A stretch of DNA of 64,000 nt from Paenibacillus silvisoli (lineage in GTDB: Bacteria > Bacillota > Bacilli > Paenibacillales > Paenibacillaceae). The DNA lies in the NCBI RefSeq assembly GCF_030866765.1, contig NZ_CP133017.1, positions 1,765,001-1,829,000 on the forward strand. Direction: 5' to 3'. Position numbers and translations under genes: made by a program. Shown in pieces: positions 1 to 8,563 of the stretch. Below the pieces are notes generated by a model that saw only the letters and a list, made by a program, of their open reading frames with translations, had not been told where the DNA came from and did no database searches. Position 1 is the first letter of the stretch; the number at the start of each line of letters is the position of its first letter.

Positions 1-91
1 CCGCCTCCATAGCTTGTCCCAGCGGAGGGTAAGTGTTCGTGTGCTTGAGCGTGGAAGGCCAGTACAGATGGCCTTTGTGTACTATTTTCAT
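1..91 (-). CDS. FAD-dependent oxidoreductase, N-terminal fragment (runs off left edge)
   Basis: Only the first 30 codons are inside the window. The ATG at 89-91 is preceded on the minus strand by GGAGG at a spacing of about ten bases, which supports a real start. The peptide begins MKIVHKGHLYWPSTLK and continues with TYPPLGQ. This resembles the short segment that precedes the GxGxxG FAD-binding loop in Bacillus DAO-type (glycine/D-amino-acid oxidase-like) oxidoreductases. The FAD loop itself lies outside the window, so the family call is an inference from the N-terminal pattern only. Confidence 0.45.
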   Translation of the reverse strand, partial: MKIVHKGHLYWPSTLKHTNTYPPLGQAMEA

Positions 92-134
92 CAATATCCA
101 ACCTCCACCTGCTACTATGCCCAAATCCGCGCAA

Positions 135-172
135 TAAAAAAAGAGGCCCGGCGCGCCGCGCGCCGACCTCTC
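135..172 (-). terminator. Rho-independent terminator
   Basis: A GC-rich hairpin with AGAGG and CCTCT ends around a CGCGCCG-type core is followed on the minus strand by a run of seven T. It lies just after the stop of the small gene at 193-372 and would end its transcript. Confidence 0.75.
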
Positions 173-192
173 TTTCGTTTGTAAATGAAACC

Positions 193-372
193 CTAATCCT
201 GTACCGGATCGGGAATAAGTCCTTCTTCGAGCAGCTGGGTGTTCGTCTTCATATGCTTCATATCGTGGCCGAGTCGTTTCATGTCTTGGTAGTCCTGCAC
301 CATCGTGCCGTTTTCGGCATATACGAGCGGTTTGCTCTTGCTTCCCGCTTGCCCGCAGATTGCGTTTTCCAT
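193..372 (-). CDS. Small conserved hypothetical protein, 59 aa
   Basis: The frame starts MENAICGQAG and ends LIPDPVQD. The start ATG (370-372) has an AAAGGAG ribosome binding site nine bases upstream, and a clear terminator follows the stop. The peptide is hydrophilic, with no membrane segment. It has one Cys (residue 6) and a Met/His/Lys-rich middle (MKHMKTN) that could form a short helix. I do not recognise a named family. The strong translation signal and own terminator argue that it is real. Confidence 0.6.
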   Translation of the reverse strand: MENAICGQAGSKSKPLVYAENGTMVQDYQDMKRLGHDMKHMKTNTQLLEEGLIPDPVQD

Positions 373-498
373 GATCGATCGCTCCTTTGGTATACTGGAA
401 TAAGCGCAGCTTCATGTATACTTGACCTCTTATACCCCGCTGCAGAAAAGGTTGAATCGTGAAACCGAAGCGATTGCTTAAGAATAGGCTGATAGGGA

Positions 499-1734
499 AT
501 GAGGGAATGTAGGGAGAACGGCGGTTGCGGCATGGAAGGACATTCGTTTGAAAATGACAACAGGGAGCAGGATCGGGATATGCCAGGAGTAAGCACGAGA
601 ACGCAAAATCATACAGCAGCCGCTGAGGTGCTTGGGGTTCCCCTTGTCCGTACGACGCGAGGCCAATGGGTGGAAAATGTGCACAGCGGCCATGCCGCGG
701 TCGTCAGCAGCGACGGCGAGCTACTCGCGCATGTGGGGGATGCGTCGATTTGGACGTACATGCGATCGACCGCGAAGCCGATCCAGGCGCTGCCTTCGGT
801 GCTGGGCGGCGTTATAGACGCATACGGGCTTGATGACGCGGCGATCGCGCTTATGTGCGCGTCCCATCAAGGGACTGCGGCGCATGTCGCCGTGCTGGAA
901 GAGATGCTGGCGCGGACCGGCGTGCTGGAGGAGCAGCTGGTCTTTGGCGAGTCGCTGCCGGCCAGCCAGGAGGCGCGCGACGAGCTGGTGCGGAGCGGCG
1001 GCAAGCCGCGGAAGCTGTATCATGTGTGCGCGGGCAAGCATATCGGCATGCTGGCGCTTTGCAAGCTACGCGGCTGGCCGATGGAGACGTACGCGCAGCC
1101 GGAGCATCCGCTTCAGCAGGAGCTGCTGCGCACCGTTGCGGCGATTGCGGGTCTCGCTCCGGAGGAGATCGGCAGCGCCATCGACGGCTGCGGGCTGCCG
1201 GTGTTCGCGATGCCGATGTGGCGGCTCGCGTTGGTTTACGCGCGCTTTGCCGCTTGGGGCGGTGAAGCGGCGGAGGCGCATGAGCAGGCGGGCGCCGGTG
1301 GCATTGCTGCGCGCGGAGCCGTTGAGGCTGCGGCTGAGGCGGCGGCGGAAATTGCGCCGGTGGCGAACGGCGAAGCTGTCGCCTTGGCGGCGAAGCGCAT
1401 CGCCTCGGCGATGATCAGCCATCCGGCCTTGGTGGAGGGGCCGGATCGGCTGGCGAGCATCATGCTTGGCGACGGGAACGTCGTCGCCAAGAGCGGCGCG
1501 CAGGGCGTCTTCGTCTTCGCGCTGCGCAAGGAACGGCTGGCCGTCGTCGTCAAGCTCGCCGATGGCGGCGAGACGCCTTGGCCGGAGGCGGTTTGCTCGA
1601 TCCTCGAGCAGCTGCAGCTCGGCGAGGAGCTCGTCGCGCGCATTCGCGGCAGCATCTCGCCCGAGATCCGCAACGACGCGGGCCAGCTCGTCGGGCACCG
1701 CGAGTCTTGCCTGACGCTGCATAGGGACGCGTAA
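499..1734 (+). CDS. L-asparaginase II family protein
   Basis: Hydrolyses L-asparagine to aspartate and ammonia; cytoplasmic by inference because no signal peptide is seen. The protein matches the Asparaginase_II family (the Rhizobium etli-type enzyme, not the AnsA/AnsB fold). It shows RSTAKPIQA near residue 90, CASHQGT near 120 and CAGKHIGM near 180, the Ser/Lys and Cys/Lys/His elements expected of this family. The first roughly 50 residues are not family-like, and in-frame ATGs at 532 and 580 are alternative starts; none has a decisive ribosome binding site. An Ala/Glu-rich stretch (about residues 255-290) looks like an insertion in a loop. The gene stands alone, and the repeat array begins at the base after its stop codon. 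Confidence 0.85.
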   Translation: MRECRENGGCGMEGHSFENDNREQDRDMPGVSTRTQNHTAAAEVLGVPLVRTTRGQWVENVHSGHAAVVSSDGELLAHVGDASIWTYMRSTAKPIQALPSVLGGVIDAYGLDDAAIALMCASHQGTAAHVAVLEEMLARTGVLEEQLVFGESLPASQEARDELVRSGGKPRKLYHVCAGKHIGMLALCKLRGWPMETYAQPEHPLQQELLRTVAAIAGLAPEEIGSAIDGCGLPVFAMPMWRLALVYARFAAWGGEAAEAHEQAGAGGIAARGAVEAAAEAAAEIAPVANGEAVALAAKRIASAMISHPALVEGPDRLASIMLGDGNVVAKSGAQGVFVFALRKERLAVVVKLADGGETPWPEAVCSILEQLQLGEELVARIRGSISPEIRNDAGQLVGHRESCLTLHRDA

Positions 1735-1850
1735 GAGTTGCTCCCAGAGCAACACATCGGCGGGAATTCGGCGAAATAGGCTAAAGAGTTGCTCCTAGAG
1801 CAACACATCGGCGAAATCAGCCGAAGAGTTGCTCCCAAAGCAACACAACA
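1735..1850. repeat. Intergenic repeat array, head type A (three units)
   Basis: Three copies of a head reading GAGTTGCTCCCAGAGCAACA start at 1735, 1786 and 1826. Each head is itself a hairpin (GTTGCTC and GAGCAAC). The heads are joined by a linker containing CGGCGAAAT followed by (A/C)(G)GC. The first unit begins at the base directly after the asparaginase stop codon. No gene is seen here. Confidence 0.8.
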
Positions 1851-1877
1851 GCCGGAATCGGCTATTTTGAACGATTT

Positions 1878-2043
1878 TTCATACAAACTCACCGGATTCA
1901 AAGGTGTTTATGCACATTTTGTATGATGTTTCATACAAAAACGGCGTATCTTGCTTGGTTACCGCTCATTTTGAACGATATTTCATACAAACACACTGAA
2001 AGTAAAGGTCACAGTGAGCTATTTGTATGAAATTTCATACAAA
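1878..2043. repeat. Intergenic repeat array, head type B (four units, 52-base period)
   Basis: The motif TTCATACAAA occurs at 1878, 1930, 1982 and 2034, which is an exact 52-base step. Some copies are extended into palindromes (for example TTTGTATGAAATTTCATACA at 2023-2042). The sequence is AT-richer than its surroundings. The same head appears at 18413-18583. Confidence 0.85.
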
Positions 2044-2093
2044 ACCGGATACGTAGGGCCTCAAGCCCAAACCCATCGAAATCACCGCCAAAA

Positions 2094-2318
2094 GCGGTAA
2101 CAGGTACCGCTCATCGCGCCGAACCCGGCGCTATGACTATAAAGAGCGGTAACAGATACCGTACATGAGCCCAGAACAATCGAAATCACCACCATGAGCA
2201 GTAACAGATACCGTACATGAGCCCAGAACCGGCGAAATCACCACCAAGAACGGTAACAGATACCGTACATGAGCCCAGAACCGGCGATATCACCACCATG
2301 AGCGGTAACAGATACCGT
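2094..2318. repeat. Intergenic repeat array, head type C (five units, about 52-base period)
   Basis: Five copies of the short palindrome GCGGTAACAGATACCGT (with small variants) begin at about 2094, 2146, 2198, 2249 and 2302. Linkers include ATGAGCCCAGAA and CGGCGAAATCACC. Open frames across the array are by-products of the repeat. The same head recurs at 20906-21127. Confidence 0.85.
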
Positions 2319-2350
2319 TCATGGCGCCGAACCCGGCGCAAACAAAAATC

Positions 2351-2399
2351 AGGGGCAGCCCCCTCCCATCCGCCACGCGGATTGGAGGGGGCTGCCCCT
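2351..2399. terminator. Strong hairpin, probable terminator
   Basis: A 16-base perfect stem (AGGGGCAGCCCCCTCC with its complement) closes a loop of about 17 bases. On the minus strand it is followed by TGATTTTTG, so termination is more convincing in that direction. It separates the repeat array from the DUF1328 gene. Confidence 0.6.
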
Positions 2400-2495
2400 A
2401 TTGCTCGTTTCACGAACAAGCTTCCCGGTTAAAGCAAAGTATGCTTACATGACGAATCCCACGCAGCCACAATCAAACCGAAAGGGTGAAGCAGG

Positions 2496-2657
2496 ATGTT
2501 AGGATACGCGCTCATGTTTTTGATTATTGCGATTGTCGCCGGAGTTCTTGGTTTCTTTACGTTGGCTTCCCTTGCAGCCAGCATTGCGAAAATATTGTTC
2601 GTCGTGTTTTTGGCGCTGTTCGTGCTTTCGTTTATATTCGGAAAGCGCCGCGTCTAG
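2496..2657 (+). CDS. DUF1328 family small membrane protein, 53 aa
   Basis: The peptide [20 protein letters not shown] has two hydrophobic segments (about residues 3-22 and 32-49) separated by [10 protein letters not shown], and it ends FGKRRV. This is the pattern and length of the DUF1328 (YtjA-type) family, small inner-membrane proteins of unknown function often linked to stress. AAAGGGTG lies upstream of the ATG. The 3' end faces the convergent AraC gene with only 29 bases between stop codons. Confidence 0.8.
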   Translation: MLGYALMFLIIAIVAGVLGFFTLASLAASIAKILFVVFLALFVLSFIFGKRRV

Positions 2658-2686
2658 CGGCGTTCTATCCAGCCCGCACGCCGCGC

Positions 2687-3547
2687 TCAAAGCCGCCGCA
2701 TCGCCTCGCGATACGCGGACGGCGACTGCTCATAGAAGCGTCGGAACTGCTTCGAGAAATAAAGCGGGTCCTGGAAGCCGACCGACGCGGCGATCTGCTC
2801 GATCGTCAGCTCCAGCCGCTCGCGCAGCAGCAGGCGCGCCTTATCGATGCGCAGCTTCAGCAGAAACGTGACGGGCGTCATGCCCGTCTGCTGCTTGAAC
2901 ACCCGCGAGAGATAGGCGCGGTTATAGCCGAGCGCGTCCGCCATCAGCTCGATCGAGATCGGCTCCGCGTACTGCGTCGACAAATAGCGGATGACCTCGC
3001 CTGCGAGCGCCTCGCTATCCGGGCCGCGCTGCTGCGTCCCGGCATCGCTGCCCGGCTGCGATGCGGCTGCGAACTCCGCGAACAGCAAGTGCAGGTACCC
3101 GACCGCGCGAAAGTGCGCCGCCGCTCCGCCGAGCCGGAATGCGCGCTGAATGCTGCGAAACAGCACGGCCACGCGCGGATTGTCTCCCGTATCGACGACC
3201 GGGACCGCCGTATCGAAGCCGGCGCCCGTTACGAGCCGCTCCGCTTGCCGCCCTTCAAATGCGATCCAGCGGTATTTCCACGGCGCCTCCTCGCTCGACG
3301 CGTAACTGATCAGCTGCTGCGGCGGAATCAGAAACGTTTGTCCGGCCCGCAAAACATGCTGGCCGCCGGCAAAGGCATACGTCCCCGTACCGCTCAAAAT
3401 ATGATGAATCAAATAAAAGCCATACACCTTCGGCCCAATCAGATGATTGGGTTTCGTTTGGCTTTCTCCGGAGAATGGCACATATAAATCACCATGTTCA
3501 TTCGGCACCGGGTTGGAAAGCACCATATAGGTAGGTTGCAGCGTCAT
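2687..3547 (-). CDS. AraC family transcriptional regulator, probable galactose-operon regulator
   Basis: 286 aa with an N-terminal cupin-like ligand domain (about residues 20-160) and a C-terminal double helix-turn-helix of the AraC type (about 185-286; YNRAYLSRVFKQQTG and VGFQDPLYFSKQF). The start at 3547 is chosen because a near-perfect GGAGGTGATC lies 11 bases upstream; the open frame extends further without support. It is divergent from galK (165-base gap), so control of galK-galE-galT is the natural inference, with a sugar such as galactose as the effector. No operator could be identified with confidence in the gap. Confidence 0.85.
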   Translation of the reverse strand: MTLQPTYMVLSNPVPNEHGDLYVPFSGESQTKPNHLIGPKVYGFYLIHHILSGTGTYAFAGGQHVLRAGQTFLIPPQQLISYASSEEAPWKYRWIAFEGRQAERLVTGAGFDTAVPVVDTGDNPRVAVLFRSIQRAFRLGGAAAHFRAVGYLHLLFAEFAAASQPGSDAGTQQRGPDSEALAGEVIRYLSTQYAEPISIELMADALGYNRAYLSRVFKQQTGMTPVTFLLKLRIDKARLLLRERLELTIEQIAASVGFQDPLYFSKQFRRFYEQSPSAYREAMRRL

Positions 3548-3712
3548 CGCGCAGATCACCTCCGTTTTCCATATACATACATAGCTACATTGTATCACAG
3601 GGGTCACAAAATTCCATGTTGACCGCACATCAAGCCATTTCGTTCCACCGCGCATTCCGCTATACTGAACCTGTAAACCAAACAACTAATTCCAAGAAAG
3701 CGGTGTAGCACA

Positions 3713-4888
3713 GTGGCGAATATCCATGAACTGACTGAGCGATTTATAAATACGTACGGCGGGGAGTCGACCGAACAAATAGCGGTGTTCCACGCGCCGG
3801 GCCGCGTCAATCTGATCGGCGAGCATACAGACTACAACGGCGGCTACGTGTTTCCGGCGGCATTGACGTTCGGCACGACGCTGCTGATCCGCAAACGCGG
3901 CGACAATCAGCTCGGGCTGTGCTCCACCAATTTTGACCTGCATAAGCATATCCCGATCGCGCCGATCGCGTTCGACGAAGCGGACGATTGGATGAACTAC
4001 CCGAAAGGCATCGTTAACGTGCTTCAGCAAAGCGGCATCGTCTTCAACCAAGGTTTCGACATGCTGTTCCATGGCGAAATCCCGAACGGAGCGGGCCTCT
4101 CGTCTTCCGCTTCAATCGAAGTCGTGACCGCGTACGCGCTGCTTACGATGGATGGCCATGCAACGGATACGGTGAAAATCGCGCTGCTCGCGCAGAAATC
4201 CGAGAACGAATTCAACGGCGTCCAATGCGGCATCATGGACCAATTCGCGGTGGCGAACGGCAAGAAGGACCATGCGATTTTGCTCATGTGCGACACGCTG
4301 GAGTACGAACTGATTCCATTCAACTCCGGCGACTACAGGATCGTCATCGGCAACACGAACAAGCGCCGCGGTCTGGTCGATTCCAAATACAACGAGCGCC
4401 GCAGCCAATGCGAGCAAGCCGTTCAAGATCTTAAAGCGGCTTTCCCAGAGCTGACGCTGCTTGGCCAGCTATCCTTAGCGCAATTCAATGCGAACCAGCA
4501 TCTCATCCAGGACGAAACCGTGCTGAAGCGCGCCAAACACGTCGTCGAGGAAATCGACCGCGTTCTGCAGTCGATGAAGGTGCTTAAAGAAAACGACCTC
4601 GCCTCATTCGGCCAGCTCATGAACGCTTCTCATGATTCGCTCCGCGACTTGTACGAAGTAACGGGCGATGAGCTCGATACGATGGTAGCGGCGGCGCGCA
4701 CGGTTCCCGGCGTACTCGGCTCGCGCATGACGGGAGCGGGCTTCGGCGGCTGTACCGTATCGCTCGTGCACAAGGACAGCGTGGAGCAGTTCAAGGAAGA
4801 GGTCGGACGCATCTACACGGAAGCAACGGGTCTAGTGCCGGACTTCTACGTATGCACGATCGGCAACGGCGTTGAGCAATTATCTTAA
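3713..4888 (+). CDS. galK: Galactokinase
   Basis: Phosphorylates alpha-D-galactose to galactose-1-phosphate with ATP, the first committed step of the Leloir pathway. 391 aa, the usual length. The galactokinase signature GRVNLIGEHTDYN is at about residues 30-42, the GHMP-kinase ATP loop GAGLSSSASIE at about 124-134, and the C-terminal GHMP motif GAGFGGCTVSLV near 345. The start is GTG with a weak upstream site. It is the first gene of galK-galE-galT, with 33 bases to galE. Confidence 0.96.
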   Translation: MANIHELTERFINTYGGESTEQIAVFHAPGRVNLIGEHTDYNGGYVFPAALTFGTTLLIRKRGDNQLGLCSTNFDLHKHIPIAPIAFDEADDWMNYPKGIVNVLQQSGIVFNQGFDMLFHGEIPNGAGLSSSASIEVVTAYALLTMDGHATDTVKIALLAQKSENEFNGVQCGIMDQFAVANGKKDHAILLMCDTLEYELIPFNSGDYRIVIGNTNKRRGLVDSKYNERRSQCEQAVQDLKAAFPELTLLGQLSLAQFNANQHLIQDETVLKRAKHVVEEIDRVLQSMKVLKENDLASFGQLMNASHDSLRDLYEVTGDELDTMVAAARTVPGVLGSRMTGAGFGGCTVSLVHKDSVEQFKEEVGRIYTEATGLVPDFYVCTIGNGVEQLS

Positions 4889-4921
4889 TCATAAATAGAG
4901 AATAACAGGAGGAGAGAAACC

Positions 4922-5911
4922 ATGGCAGTACTAGTAACAGGAGGCGCGGGCTATATCGGCTCGCACGCGGTGGCGGCGCTGGTCGAACGCGGTGAAGAGA
5001 TCGTTGTCGTCGATAATTTGCAGCAAGGTCACAAGGAAGCGGTGCTCGGCGGAAAATTGTACGTAGGCGATCTGCGTGACGGAGATTTTCTGGACACCGT
5101 GTTTAGCGAGAACAGCATCGACGCCGTCATTCATTTTGCGGCGAACTCGCTTGTCGGCGAAAGCATGAAGGACCCAGGCAAGTACTATCACAACAACGTG
5201 TACGGCACGTTATGCCTGCTTGAGAAAATGAATCAATACGGCGTGAAAAACATCGTATTCTCGTCCACGGCAGCTACTTACGGCGAGCCGGAGCAGGTTC
5301 CGATCCGCGAGGAGGACCGCACGCTGCCGACCAACACGTACGGCGAAACGAAGCTGGCGATGGAGAAAATGATGAAGTGGTACGACACCGCATACGGCGT
5401 CAAATACGTGTCGCTCCGCTATTTCAATGCCGCCGGCGCGCATGCAAGCGGCAAGATCGGGGAAGATCATCATCCCGAAACGCATCTCGTGCCGCTCGTT
5501 CTGCAGACGGCGCTCGGGCAGCGCAGCCAGATCTCCATCTTCGGCGACGATTATCCGACGGAAGACGGTACCTGCGTTCGCGACTATATCCACGTCAGCG
5601 ATCTGGCCGACGCGCATGTGCTGGCCGTTGACCGTCTGCGCAAAGGCGGCGACAGCGCTATTTATAACCTCGGCAACGGTACCGGCTTCTCCGTAAAGCA
5701 GGTCATCGACATCGCCCGTCAAGTAACGGGCCGCGAGATCAAGGCCGTAATGGAAACGCGCCGCGCCGGCGACCCGGCCGTGCTTGTCGCATCCTCCGAT
5801 AAAGCGCGCAAGGAGCTCGGATGGAACCCGTCCCGCAGCAAGCTGGAAGACATTATCGGCAGCGCATGGGCCTGGCATCAAGCAAACCCAAGCGGCTACA
5901 ACAATCAATAG
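4922..5911 (+). CDS. galE: UDP-glucose 4-epimerase
   Basis: Interconverts UDP-galactose and UDP-glucose using bound NAD. 329 aa. The Rossmann loop GGAGYIGSH is at residues 7-15; the short-chain dehydrogenase triad is visible as SST at 114-116 with Tyr140 and Lys144 (YGETK). ALRYFNAAGA-type substrate residues (LRYFNAAGAH) follow near 165. AGGAGAG precedes the ATG. It sits between galK and galT, with a 30-base gap to galT, so the three genes are probably one transcript. Confidence 0.96.
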   Translation: MAVLVTGGAGYIGSHAVAALVERGEEIVVVDNLQQGHKEAVLGGKLYVGDLRDGDFLDTVFSENSIDAVIHFAANSLVGESMKDPGKYYHNNVYGTLCLLEKMNQYGVKNIVFSSTAATYGEPEQVPIREEDRTLPTNTYGETKLAMEKMMKWYDTAYGVKYVSLRYFNAAGAHASGKIGEDHHPETHLVPLVLQTALGQRSQISIFGDDYPTEDGTCVRDYIHVSDLADAHVLAVDRLRKGGDSAIYNLGNGTGFSVKQVIDIARQVTGREIKAVMETRRAGDPAVLVASSDKARKELGWNPSRSKLEDIIGSAWAWHQANPSGYNNQ

Positions 5912-5941
5912 CGCGAGTCAATCGCGAAAGGAGCAGCAACA

Positions 5942-7525
5942 ATGCCGGAACAAGTACAACCTACTGTCAGCGCCCAAGAGGCGCTCCTCCTTATCGAACG
6001 GCTCGTGCAATTCGGCGTGCAGCGCGGCATGCTGGAACCGCCGCTGGATGTGTATGGAGCCCGCAACGCGCTGCTGGAGCTGTTTGGCTTCCAAGAAGCC
6101 TACGAAGGCGATGTCCCGGAAGAGCGGCTCGATAGCGCCGTCTCGCTGCTGGAGCCGCTTCTCGATTACGGCGCTTCCATCGGGCTTATCGCAGACAACA
6201 CGACAACCTACCGCGATTTGCTCGATGCCCGGATTATGGGGCTGCTGATGCCTCGCCCGTCCGAGGCCGCCGCGAGGTTTCGCCGCACGGCGGAGCAGGA
6301 GGGCATCGCGAAAGCGACGGACGATTTTTATCGCATGAGCATCGATTCCAACTATATCCGGATGGACCGGATCGCGAAAAATCAATACTGGGAGCAGCCG
6401 ACCGAATACGGCAATTTGGAGATCACCGTCAATTTGTCCAAACCGGAGAAGGACCCGCGCGAAATCGCGCTGTTGAAGACGCTTGCCCCGAGCAACTATC
6501 CGAAATGCCTGCTTTGCGCGGACAATGTCGGCTATGCGGGGCGCGCGGATCATCCGGCCCGCCAAAACCACCGCATCATCCCGCTGGAGCTGCAGGGGGA
6601 AGCATGGTACTTCCAGTATTCGCCTTATGTGTACTATAACGAACACAGCATCGTGTTTCACGGCAAGCACGTTCCGATGCGGATCTCGCACGAGACGTTC
6701 GCGCGCCTGCTTGACTTCGTGGAGGCATTCCCGCACTACTTTATCGGCTCCAACGCCGATTTGCCGATCGTCGGCGGGTCGATATTGAACCACGACCATT
6801 TCCAGGCGGGACGCCATGTGTTCCCGATGGAGACGGCCGCCGCCGAGCAAATATTCGTCCACCCGGACGACAAGTCGGTCACGTACAGCATCGTCGCATG
6901 GCCGATGGCGGTCGTTCGTTTGAACGGCCGGGACAAAGCAGCCGTGCTTCGCGCGGCAGGGAACGTCCTCGATGCTTGGCGCGCTTACAGTGACGCGGAT
7001 GCGGACATTATTGCCCACTCCGACAAGAACGGCGTACAGGTTCCGCATAATACGATTACGCCGATTGCCCGCCTTCGCGAGGGCGGCGAGTATGAGCTGG
7101 ATCTGGTGCTGCGCAACAATCGCACGAGCGAAGAGCACCCGGACGGCATTTTCCATCCGCACGCGAATTTGCACCATATTAAGAAAGAGAATATTGGCCT
7201 CATCGAGGTCATGGGGCTGGCCGTTCTCCCGGGAAGGCTGAAAAGCGAGCTCGAAGAGATCGCCGCGATGCTGACCGGCGACCGCGCTTACGATAACGGC
7301 ACACTGGCTGGAGGCCCGCTGGAGAAGCATGCGCCATGGATCGAGGAAATCGTCAAAGCGAACGGCGCGAACCTCACCAAAGCTAGAGCTGACGCGGTTT
7401 TGCAGGAAGAAGTCGGGCGTAAATTCCTCGATGTGCTGCACGATGCAGGCGTGTATAAATGCACGGTTCAAGGTCGCGAAGCGTTCGGCCGATTTATGTT
7501 CTCGCTTGGATTAATTCATACCTGA
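5942..7525 (+). CDS. galT: UDP-glucose--hexose-1-phosphate uridylyltransferase, type 2
   Basis: Exchanges galactose-1-phosphate with UDP-glucose to give UDP-galactose and glucose-1-phosphate. At 527 aa it belongs to the long Firmicute (type 2) GalT family rather than the short E. coli-type enzyme. It contains the family segment GGSILNHDHFQAGRH near residue 280, with the HxH-type active-site histidines, and a Cys-pair region CLLCADN near 186. AAAGGAG precedes the ATG. It is the last gene of the gal operon and is followed by a hairpin. Confidence 0.95.
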   Translation: MPEQVQPTVSAQEALLLIERLVQFGVQRGMLEPPLDVYGARNALLELFGFQEAYEGDVPEERLDSAVSLLEPLLDYGASIGLIADNTTTYRDLLDARIMGLLMPRPSEAAARFRRTAEQEGIAKATDDFYRMSIDSNYIRMDRIAKNQYWEQPTEYGNLEITVNLSKPEKDPREIALLKTLAPSNYPKCLLCADNVGYAGRADHPARQNHRIIPLELQGEAWYFQYSPYVYYNEHSIVFHGKHVPMRISHETFARLLDFVEAFPHYFIGSNADLPIVGGSILNHDHFQAGRHVFPMETAAAEQIFVHPDDKSVTYSIVAWPMAVVRLNGRDKAAVLRAAGNVLDAWRAYSDADADIIAHSDKNGVQVPHNTITPIARLREGGEYELDLVLRNNRTSEEHPDGIFHPHANLHHIKKENIGLIEVMGLAVLPGRLKSELEEIAAMLTGDRAYDNGTLAGGPLEKHAPWIEEIVKANGANLTKARADAVLQEEVGRKFLDVLHDAGVYKCTVQGREAFGRFMFSLGLIHT

Positions 7526-7532
7526 CAACAAG

Positions 7533-7570
7533 GATTGCCCATTCCTCGCTGCATGGAGGTTTGGGCAATC
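7533..7570 (+). terminator. Hairpin after galT
   Basis: GATTGCCCA and TGGGCAATC pair across about 20 bases. The T-run is poor, so this may be a weak terminator or a 3' stabilising hairpin. Confidence 0.5.
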
Positions 7571-7713
7571 TTAGTAAATATGTGTTCAAAACCTAATTAC
7601 TTTTATGAATCAAGTCGAATTATTTGTAAATTTTTAAGAAAATCGAAAGGAATATTGGAGGAAATGGCGAAAAAGATATATAAATCGTATTTTCAATGTC
7701 AGGGGGATATGTA

Positions 7714-8181
7714 ATGCCGCTTCCAATTATTCCTATTGATGAGTTTTTGGCTTTATCTACGGATGAGCAAGTTGAAAAACTGAAGCAATGGAAAATGGAC
7801 TACACACTGAAGGATATTCGCGAAGCATGGGGGTTCAAGCACTCGGCCCAATACTATATGCTGTTGAAGAAACTGCGTATTTACGAGCGCGTCGTTAACA
7901 AATCGGACAAGTTTTCGCCGGAACAAGCGTTCACCGGCAGACCCGGTCCCGATGCCTATACCGCAGCGGCTTATTCCTACAGCGAGCGCGTCGTGCCTGC
8001 CGACCAATTCGGCTACGAGCTGAACGTGACGCTGAGCGGACCGGAGCTGGCGGACAAGCTGGAACGTCTGGCTCATTTTCTAAAAGGCGAGCATAAGGCC
8101 GTTTCGATCAAGCTGTCGATTTCGGCTTCCAAAGCCGTTCCGGCTAACGGTAACGACGACCTCTTGGATAACAGCCTATAA
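7714..8181 (+). CDS. Conserved hypothetical protein, 155 aa
   Basis: The frame opens at 7696, but AGGGGGA sits seven bases upstream of the ATG at 7714, giving MPLPIIPIDEFLAL. Residues about 15-55 (DEQVEKLKQWKMDYTLKDIREAWGFKHSAQYYMLLKKL) look like a small helical, possibly DNA-binding, segment. The C-terminal half has alternating strands (YELNVTLSG, VSIKLSISAS). There is no signal peptide or membrane segment. No named family is recognised. The gene is monocistronic and ends at a bidirectional terminator. Confidence 0.65.
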   Translation: MPLPIIPIDEFLALSTDEQVEKLKQWKMDYTLKDIREAWGFKHSAQYYMLLKKLRIYERVVNKSDKFSPEQAFTGRPGPDAYTAAAYSYSERVVPADQFGYELNVTLSGPELADKLERLAHFLKGEHKAVSIKLSISASKAVPANGNDDLLDNSL

Positions 8182-8184
8182 CGA

Positions 8185-8219
8185 CAAAAAAACCGAGCGG
8201 TTCCCCGTCTCGGTTTTTG
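8185..8219. terminator. Bidirectional terminator
   Basis: ACCGAG and CTCGGT stems are flanked by an A-run on one side and a T-run on the other, between two convergent genes. Confidence 0.8.
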
Positions 8220-8232
8220 TTATCTATGTCCT

Positions 8233-8460
8233 CTACTTCTCGCGCAGCTGGCCCAGCTCGGACACGATCGCTTCCACTTCGCTGATGCTGAACTTGTCCT
8301 TGCTTGCAACGATGTCGTAGACATCCTTCAAGTCCTCGTATTTTTCGAGGCTGAAATTGCTTGCTTGCATCGCGGCGCCCGACGCCATGCGCAGCTTGTT
8401 CTTTATCGTATCAATCATGAATGCGACATTGTCTTGCGTCGGTTCAGTTAAATTTCTCAT
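8233..8460 (-). CDS. DUF1128 (YfkK-like) family protein, 75 aa
   Basis: Starts MRNLTEPTQDNVAFMIDTIK and continues as a small all-helical protein ending VSELGQLREK, which matches the short DUF1128/YfkK family of unknown function in Bacilli. The start at 8460 is selected because AGGAGAGGAG lies just upstream; the open frame extends further without support. It is divergent from the gene at 8564. Confidence 0.8.
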   Translation of the reverse strand: MRNLTEPTQDNVAFMIDTIKNKLRMASGAAMQASNFSLEKYEDLKDVYDIVASKDKFSISEVEAIVSELGQLREK

Positions 8461-8563
8461 GGGATAAGCTCCTCTCCTGTGATCTGTACGTGCTCGTATT
8501 GTATCATGCCTAACAATGTACATGCTACGTCAAATCCATCGATGCCAATGACTGGAGGCTGCT

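Noticed and set aside
1735-2318. CRISPR array
   Set aside because: Periodicity is near 52 bases, but the spacers are themselves similar to each other, the repeats are short palindromes, and no cas genes are present.
2186-2432. Open frames across the type C repeat array and the strong hairpin
   Set aside because: They translate repeats and a terminator-like stem, with no credible start signal.
3619-3666. TTGACC and TATACT as a galK promoter
   Set aside because: The hexamers are 36 bases apart, far too wide for sigma-A.
5918-7471. 517-codon open frame opposite galT
   Set aside because: It is a shadow of the GC-rich third positions of galT; Arg/His-rich composition and no start signal.
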